A stretch of DNA of 64,000 nt, taken from an uncultured Verrucomicrobiae bacterium (GTDB lineage: Bacteria > Verrucomicrobiota > Verrucomicrobiia > Limisphaerales > UBA1096). Both the position numbers and the translations under genes were made by a program. Below are positions 59,783-64,000 of this stretch, piece after piece. The stretch spans positions 40,943 through 104,942 of the forward strand of contig CALJHX010000016.1 in assembly GCA_937770485.1 (NCBI GenBank), read 5' to 3'. The notes under the pieces are model-generated. The model worked only from the letters and a program-made list of their open reading frames with translations. It was not told the DNA's origin and did no database searches. Each line of letters starts with the position of its first letter. The first letter of the stretch is position 1.

Positions 59783-60943
59783 TCACCCCAGCTTGGTCCA
59801 GCAGGCGTTGTTTTTGGACGACTTCACGACGGCCTCTATGAAAGCCATGCCTCGTATGCCGTCCTTGATTTTTGGGTAGTCCAGCGCGGGATCGTCCTTG
59901 GCCAGTTTACGGCGATCGAGCTTGGCGCGGATATGGTTGGCAAAGTTCACGTAAATATTCGCGAAAGCCTCGAGATAACCCTCAGGGTGAGACGGCGGGG
60001 TGCGGGTGGCGTTGGCCGCGGCGGCACCGAGGTAGCCGTTGCCGGTTCGGTAAACCTGCATCGGCTGGTCGGGCCACTTGAGAAGCATGGTGTTCGGCTC
60101 GTTCTGATGCCACTCGAGGCTACCGCGCTCACCATACACGCGGATGTTGAGATTATTTTCTTCGCCCACTGAAATCTGCGAACTGTGCAGCACACCCTTG
60201 GCTCCCCCGGTGAATCGCAGCAGAACGTTGCCGTCGTCATCGAGTTTGCGGCCGCTGACGAAAGCTGTCAGGTCAGCGGCGAGTTCCTTGATTTTCAGTC
60301 CGGTGATGTACTCGGCCAGGTTCTCGGCGTGCGTCCCGATGTCGCCGATGCAGCCGGCTGCGCCGCTGCGCTTGGGGTCGGTGCGCCAGCCGGCCTGTTT
60401 CTGACCGGTCGTTTCCAGCCGAGTGGCGAGCCAGCCCTGCGGGTACTCGACGACGACCTTGCGAATCTTGCCCAGCTTGCCGGTGGCGACCATATGACGC
60501 GCTTCTTTCACGAGCGGGTAGCCGGTGTAATTATGGGTAAGGCCGTAGAGGCGCTTGCTTTTTTTAATGATCTTCTCTAGCTCCTTGGCCTCCTTGAGGC
60601 TGAAGGTGGCGGGCTTGTCGCTCAGCACGTGAAAGCCATTTTCCATCGCCATCTTGGCGGGTGGGAAATGCATGTGGTTGGGCGTGACGATGGACACAAA
60701 ATCCATGCGCTCCTCCGCTGGCAACGCCGCCTCACTGCTGATCATCTCCTCAAACGTGCCGTAGCAGCGTTTGGACGGCAGGAAAAAATCCTTGCCGCTG
60801 GCCTTGGATTTGCTGGGGCTGGACGAAAACGCGCCGCACACCAACTCGATCTGGCCATCCATGTTTGCGGCGATACGGTGCACCCCGCCGATGAATGCGC
60901 CGCGGCCGCCGCCGACCATTCCGTAACGAATTTTTCTGCTCAT
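59783..60943 (-). CDS. Gfo/Idh/MocA-family oxidoreductase
   Basis: 386 residues. [18 protein letters not shown] is the nucleotide-binding start, then [18 protein letters not shown] and [16 protein letters not shown], where DKP stands for the usual [23 protein letters not shown] is the substrate-side helix. The PNHMH/DKP variant is typical of a widespread subgroup in Planctomycetota and Verrucomicrobiota. First gene of the unit with the second dehydrogenase and the sulfatase remnant. Confidence 0.88.
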   Translation of the reverse strand: MSRKIRYGMVGGGRGAFIGGVHRIAANMDGQIELVCGAFSSSPSKSKASGKDFFLPSKRCYGTFEEMISSEAALPAEERMDFVSIVTPNHMHFPPAKMAMENGFHVLSDKPATFSLKEAKELEKIIKKSKRLYGLTHNYTGYPLVKEARHMVATGKLGKIRKVVVEYPQGWLATRLETTGQKQAGWRTDPKRSGAAGCIGDIGTHAENLAEYITGLKIKELAADLTAFVSGRKLDDDGNVLLRFTGGAKGVLHSSQISVGEENNLNIRVYGERGSLEWHQNEPNTMLLKWPDQPMQVYRTGNGYLGAAAANATRTPPSHPEGYLEAFANIYVNFANHIRAKLDRRKLAKDDPALDYPKIKDGIRGMAFIEAVVKSSKNNACWTKLG

Positions 60944-61060
60944 AATTTCAGGTTAAACGAACTGATTTATTGAAAGATGTTTGCCTTAGGGCGGGCGCGA
61001 TTTATAGTGAGTTAGGTGCGACAAGTCAACGGTGGCTTGTGAACCAAGTTATAGATGACC

Positions 61061-61423
61061 ATGCAGATTCATCTACTCAAGGGAAAATTACACAGGGCGT
61101 TGGTGACCGATGCCAACGTCGAATACGAGGGCAGCCTCACCATTGACCATGACTTGATGGACAAGGTGCGCCTCCTCCCGTTCGAGCGCGTTGTCTGCGG
61201 CAATATGGCCAACGGCAACCGGTTTGAGACCTACGCGATCCCCGGCAAACGCGGCTCCGGCGACATCGTCCTCAACGGCGCCACGGCACACCTTGGCAAA
61301 GCCGGCGACCTTTTAACTATTATGTTCTTCAGCTTGCTCGACGAGAAATCTGCGCCTAACCACAAGCCGCGCATCATCGTCCTCGGCGAAGGCAATGCCG
61401 TCATCGAGGGGCGCAACATCTAA
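61061..61423 (+). CDS. panD: PanD, aspartate 1-decarboxylase proenzyme
   Basis: 120 residues from the second ATG (61061), which puts the self-cleavage bond exactly at Gly24-Ser25 (YEGSLTID), as in characterised PanD; an ATG at 61055 adds two residues. LLKGKLHRALVTDANVEY and NGATAHLGKAGDLLTIMFF are family blocks. Cleavage forms the pyruvoyl cofactor, and the enzyme makes beta-alanine for pantothenate and CoA. Six bases before lpxD. Confidence 0.93.
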   Translation: MQIHLLKGKLHRALVTDANVEYEGSLTIDHDLMDKVRLLPFERVVCGNMANGNRFETYAIPGKRGSGDIVLNGATAHLGKAGDLLTIMFFSLLDEKSAPNHKPRIIVLGEGNAVIEGRNI

Positions 61424-61429
61424 CGCCAC

Positions 61430-62467
61430 ATGAAATTCACCGCTAGCGAGATCGCCGAACAAGTCGGGGGAGAAGTCGTTGGCGACGGCGGCATCGAGAT
61501 TGCCGGCTTCGCCCAGGCCGACGCGGCTAAGCCGGGCGACCTCACCTTCGCCGAGAACGATAAATACTTCCGCTTGGCCGAGGAGAGCCCAGCGAGCGCC
61601 ATCCTTGCCCCCGAGAAATTCGCCTCAGAGACGAAGACAGTCATCCGAGTGAAGAATGCCCGTATCGCCTTCGCCCGAGTACTGCCGCTGCTCTTTCCGG
61701 AGAAAGAATTTTCCCCAGGCATCCACCCAAGCGCCGTCATCGCCGACTCAGCCCAAGTCGCCGGCACTGCGCACATCGGCCCGAACTGCGTCATTGGCGA
61801 AAGTGCCACCATCGGCGACCACTCGGTGCTCGAGGCCAACTGCACCGTCGGTGACCACTCGGTGCTTGGCCACTCGGTGCGCCTGTTTGCCAACGTCACA
61901 ATTTACTCGCAAAGCCGGATCGGAGACTGTGTCCGCATTCACGCCGGCACCGTCATCGGCTCCGATGGCTACGGCTACGTTTTTGATAAGGATCATCACC
62001 GAAAAATCCCGCAAGTTGGCGGCGTCGTGATCGAGAACGACGTCGAGATCGGGGCCAACTGCACTATCGATCGCGGCGCACTCGGCGACACCCTCATCGG
62101 CGAAGGCACCAAGATCGACAACCTCGTGCAGATCGCCCACAACGTCGTCATTGGTAAACACTGTATTATCGTCGCCCAAAATGGTATCGGCGGCAGCGCC
62201 CAAATCGGCGAATACTCTATGCTCGGGGGGCAATCGGGAATCCTCGGGCACATCACAATCGGACCGAAAGCCATGATCGCTGCTAAGTCCACGGTGCTGA
62301 ATAATCTCGAGGGCGGCAAGCAGTACATGGGCTTCCCCGCGATCCCCAATTTTCAAGCCAAGCGCCAACTCATCGCCGCCCAACAGCTCCCCGAGTTGAT
62401 CAAGCGCGTCCGCGAACTGGAAAAGCAGCTCGCCAACAAAGACAAACCAGCGGCCGACGACGCCTAA
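61430..62467 (+). CDS. lpxD: LpxD, UDP-3-O-acylglucosamine N-acyltransferase
   Basis: 345 residues: N-terminal uridine-binding domain (residues 1-100), then a left-handed beta-helix with hexapeptide repeats ([20 protein letters not shown] and on), and a C-terminal helix. [19 protein letters not shown] and [16 protein letters not shown] (catalytic His) are LpxD signatures. It adds the N-linked acyl chain in lipid A synthesis, so the organism makes LPS. Confidence 0.94.
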   Translation: MKFTASEIAEQVGGEVVGDGGIEIAGFAQADAAKPGDLTFAENDKYFRLAEESPASAILAPEKFASETKTVIRVKNARIAFARVLPLLFPEKEFSPGIHPSAVIADSAQVAGTAHIGPNCVIGESATIGDHSVLEANCTVGDHSVLGHSVRLFANVTIYSQSRIGDCVRIHAGTVIGSDGYGYVFDKDHHRKIPQVGGVVIENDVEIGANCTIDRGALGDTLIGEGTKIDNLVQIAHNVVIGKHCIIVAQNGIGGSAQIGEYSMLGGQSGILGHITIGPKAMIAAKSTVLNNLEGGKQYMGFPAIPNFQAKRQLIAAQQLPELIKRVRELEKQLANKDKPAADDA

Positions 62468-62515
62468 AGTTCTTCTCTCGCTACGGCTTCCCCCTTACCC
62501 TCCGGTCATTCAATC

Positions 62516-63832
62516 ATGAAATGGTACCGGAAACTCCACTGGCAGATCATCCTTGGGATGATCCTCGGACTGATCTACGGCATCGCAGCAGCGAAATACC
62601 AATGGGTCGGTTTCGCAACAAATTGGGTCGTTCCCTTTGGCGACATCTTCATGAACCTGCTCAAGCTCATTGCCGTGCCGCTGGTGCTCACCTCCCTCGT
62701 CGCCGGCGTGGCGTCGCTCTCCGACTTCAAAAAACTGTCGCGCATGGGCACCAAAACCATCGGTCTCTACATTGCCACCACCGCCGTCGCCGTGACCATC
62801 GGCCTGCTGGTGGTCAACGTCCTCCAACCCGGAGCTAAGCTCCCAGAAGCAACCAAGGCCAAGCTCGAGGCACAATTCCAAGCCAACGCCGCCGACAAGG
62901 CCAAGGGCGACAGCACCGAAGCCGCCCGCCAACGCGGCCCGCTGCAGCCGTTGGTGGATATGGTGCCGGACAACTTTTTCGGCTCGGCATCGAGCAACCG
63001 AAACATGCTGCAACTCGTCTTCGTTTCATTGCTCATCGGCATTTCGTTGGTGCAAGTGAGCAGCGAGCATCGAAAGCCGGTGCTCTCGCTGTTCGAGGGC
63101 ATGCAGGCGGTGGTCATCAAGCTGGTGAACATGATCATGCTCATGGCTCCGATCGGCGTGTTCGCGCTCATTACAAAAACCATCACCAGCCTCGCAATCG
63201 GCGAAGACGGCCAAGCCGACCTTGGGCAAATCGGGGCGGTACTCGGGGCGCTCGGCTACTATTGCATCGCCGTGATTATCGGGCTGCTGCTGCACATCTC
63301 CATCGTTTACCTTGGGCTGCTTAAGCTATTAACGCCGCTGAAGATTCCGCAATTCTTCAAGGCGATCGCACCGGCACAACTGCTCGCATTTTCCACTAGT
63401 TCGAGCGGAGCCACGCTGCCGGTCACCATGCGCCAGTGCAAAGAGAAACTGGGTACCTCAAAGGAAACGACCTCGTTCGTCCTCCCGCTTGGCGCGACCA
63501 TCAACATGGACGGCACGGCCCTTTACCAAGCGGTCGCGGCAGTGTTCATCGCCCAGGCCTCCGGCATGTCGCTCGACATGGGCGACCAACTCACCATCGT
63601 CATCACCGCCGTGCTGGCTTCCATCGGCACCGCCGCTGTACCCGGGGCCGGGATCATCATGCTGGTCATCATCCTTGAGGCCGTGGGTATTCCCGGGGAA
63701 GGCATTGCGCTCATCCTCGGCGTGGATCGCATCCTCGACATGCTGCGAACCACGACCAACGTCACGGGCGATGCCGCCGTCTGCGCCATCATCGCCCATT
63801 CCGAGAAACAACTCCATCCCCCCAGCGAATAA
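62516..63832 (+). CDS. Dicarboxylate/amino acid:cation symporter (DAACS, GltP/DctA-like)
   Basis: 438 residues, eight helices with two re-entrant hairpins. SSSGATLPVTMRQCKEKLG is the serine-rich HP1, LPLGATINMDGTALYQAVAA the NMDGT helix 7 and ASIGTAAVPGAGIIMLVIIL HP2, ending in DRILDMLRTTTNVTGDA (helix 8 substrate site). Imports glutamate, aspartate or C4-dicarboxylates with H+ or Na+. Helix 8 with T-x-x-N-V-x-GD fits either substrate class. Confidence 0.93.
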   Translation: MKWYRKLHWQIILGMILGLIYGIAAAKYQWVGFATNWVVPFGDIFMNLLKLIAVPLVLTSLVAGVASLSDFKKLSRMGTKTIGLYIATTAVAVTIGLLVVNVLQPGAKLPEATKAKLEAQFQANAADKAKGDSTEAARQRGPLQPLVDMVPDNFFGSASSNRNMLQLVFVSLLIGISLVQVSSEHRKPVLSLFEGMQAVVIKLVNMIMLMAPIGVFALITKTITSLAIGEDGQADLGQIGAVLGALGYYCIAVIIGLLLHISIVYLGLLKLLTPLKIPQFFKAIAPAQLLAFSTSSSGATLPVTMRQCKEKLGTSKETTSFVLPLGATINMDGTALYQAVAAVFIAQASGMSLDMGDQLTIVITAVLASIGTAAVPGAGIIMLVIILEAVGIPGEGIALILGVDRILDMLRTTTNVTGDAAVCAIIAHSEKQLHPPSE

Positions 63833-63847
63833 GCCAAGCGCTGCGGG

Positions 63848-64000
63848 TCAGCGAAAAGGGATTTCAGCGACGGTGGCCTGGCCTTGGACAGACTCCCGTA
63901 CGGTCAAGACTTGGCCGGGGGTTTCACTGCCGCGCTTGGCCAAGCCAAGGGCGATCAGGCCAAACCGCGGTGACTCGATCACACTAGTCAGCGTGCCAAC
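63848..64000 (-). CDS. 3' end of a GcvT/YgfZ-like folate-binding protein
   Basis: The last 50 codons on the minus strand read VGTLTSVIESPRFGLIALGL, AKRGSETPGQVLTV and QATVAEIPFR before TGA at 63850-63848. V-G-x-[VL]-TS...SP-x-x-G-x-IALG with the closing A-x-VAE-x-PF is the C-terminal barrel of aminomethyltransferase GcvT and its YgfZ relatives. The rest lies beyond the window. Contains TTGGCCAA at 63936. Confidence 0.7.
   Translation of the reverse strand, partial: VGTLTSVIESPRFGLIALGLAKRGSETPGQVLTVRESVQGQATVAEIPFR

Overview
The window looks like a chromosome segment of a Verrucomicrobiota bacterium, or a close relative in the Planctomycetota-Verrucomicrobiota group. Evidence: a PSCyt1/DUF1549/DUF1553 gene paired with DUF1501, H-X9-DG-type pseudopilins, CotH/lamin-tail surface proteins, sulfatases, several Gfo/Idh/MocA dehydrogenases, the futalosine menaquinone genes and a PhoU-PhoB-PhoR module. 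The core parts (about 1-39 kb and 58-64 kb) are mostly GC-rich. The stretch from about 43.7 to 58 kb is visibly richer in A+T and carries the marks of a decayed genomic island. Naming of genes is from motif recognition by eye; no database search was run.

Layout. 0-7.2 kb: end of an ankyrin protein, a minus-strand operon mqnQ/ubiX - mqnP - mqnE - mqnA - flippase with overlapping starts and stops, then a sugar-nucleotide epimerase. 7.5-12.2 kb: a very long one-chain pyruvate:ferredoxin-type oxidoreductase closed by a clear terminator. 12.3-21.2 kb: PQQ-type propeller, MFS carrier, a GH43-like/Gfo-Idh/SASA-esterase carbohydrate cluster, and a D-glutamate-type pair (DUF1611 + enolase-superfamily racemase). 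21.6-28.2 kb: pseudopilin and a 1890-residue LamG/PA14/Ig surface protein. 28.2-32 kb: phoU-phoB-phoR and a convergent nucleoside transporter. 32.3-43.6 kb: PSCyt1-PSD1/DUF1501 pair, two gene remnants, two CotH proteins and an SMP-30-like propeller.

43.7-58.1 kb is the unusual part. Small lipoprotein genes (ankyrin, OB-fold, SnoaL-like, esterase) share an almost identical start module (MKHLLLTTIAAV.., lipobox). Several unrelated genes (CBM6, FAD oxidoreductase, membrane protein, esterase) end in, or run into, the same 3' tail module that belongs to the ankyrin genes ([17 protein letters not shown]). Tail and next head overlap at ATGA, so the area reads as a tandem array of ankyrin-lipoprotein shells whose bodies were exchanged. 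Around it lie an excisionase remnant, an orphan UmuD, a very AT-rich DUF2071 gene, two frameshifted homologous tyrosine recombinases and an intact tRNA-fMet. A 35-nt near-copy of that tRNA lies 19 kb away at 39.2 kb in the same orientation. 58.2-64 kb returns to core genes: a truncated sulfatase, two Gfo/Idh dehydrogenases, panD, lpxD, a dicarboxylate/glutamate symporter and the end of a GcvT/YgfZ-like gene.

The most striking sequence-level signal is the 8-bp palindrome TTGGCCAA, usually extended to CTTGGCCAAG or GCTTGGCCAAGC. I count 33 copies, where about one is expected by chance. All but one lie outside 39.9-58.6 kb. It behaves like the HIP1 palindrome of cyanobacteria and also marks the island as foreign.
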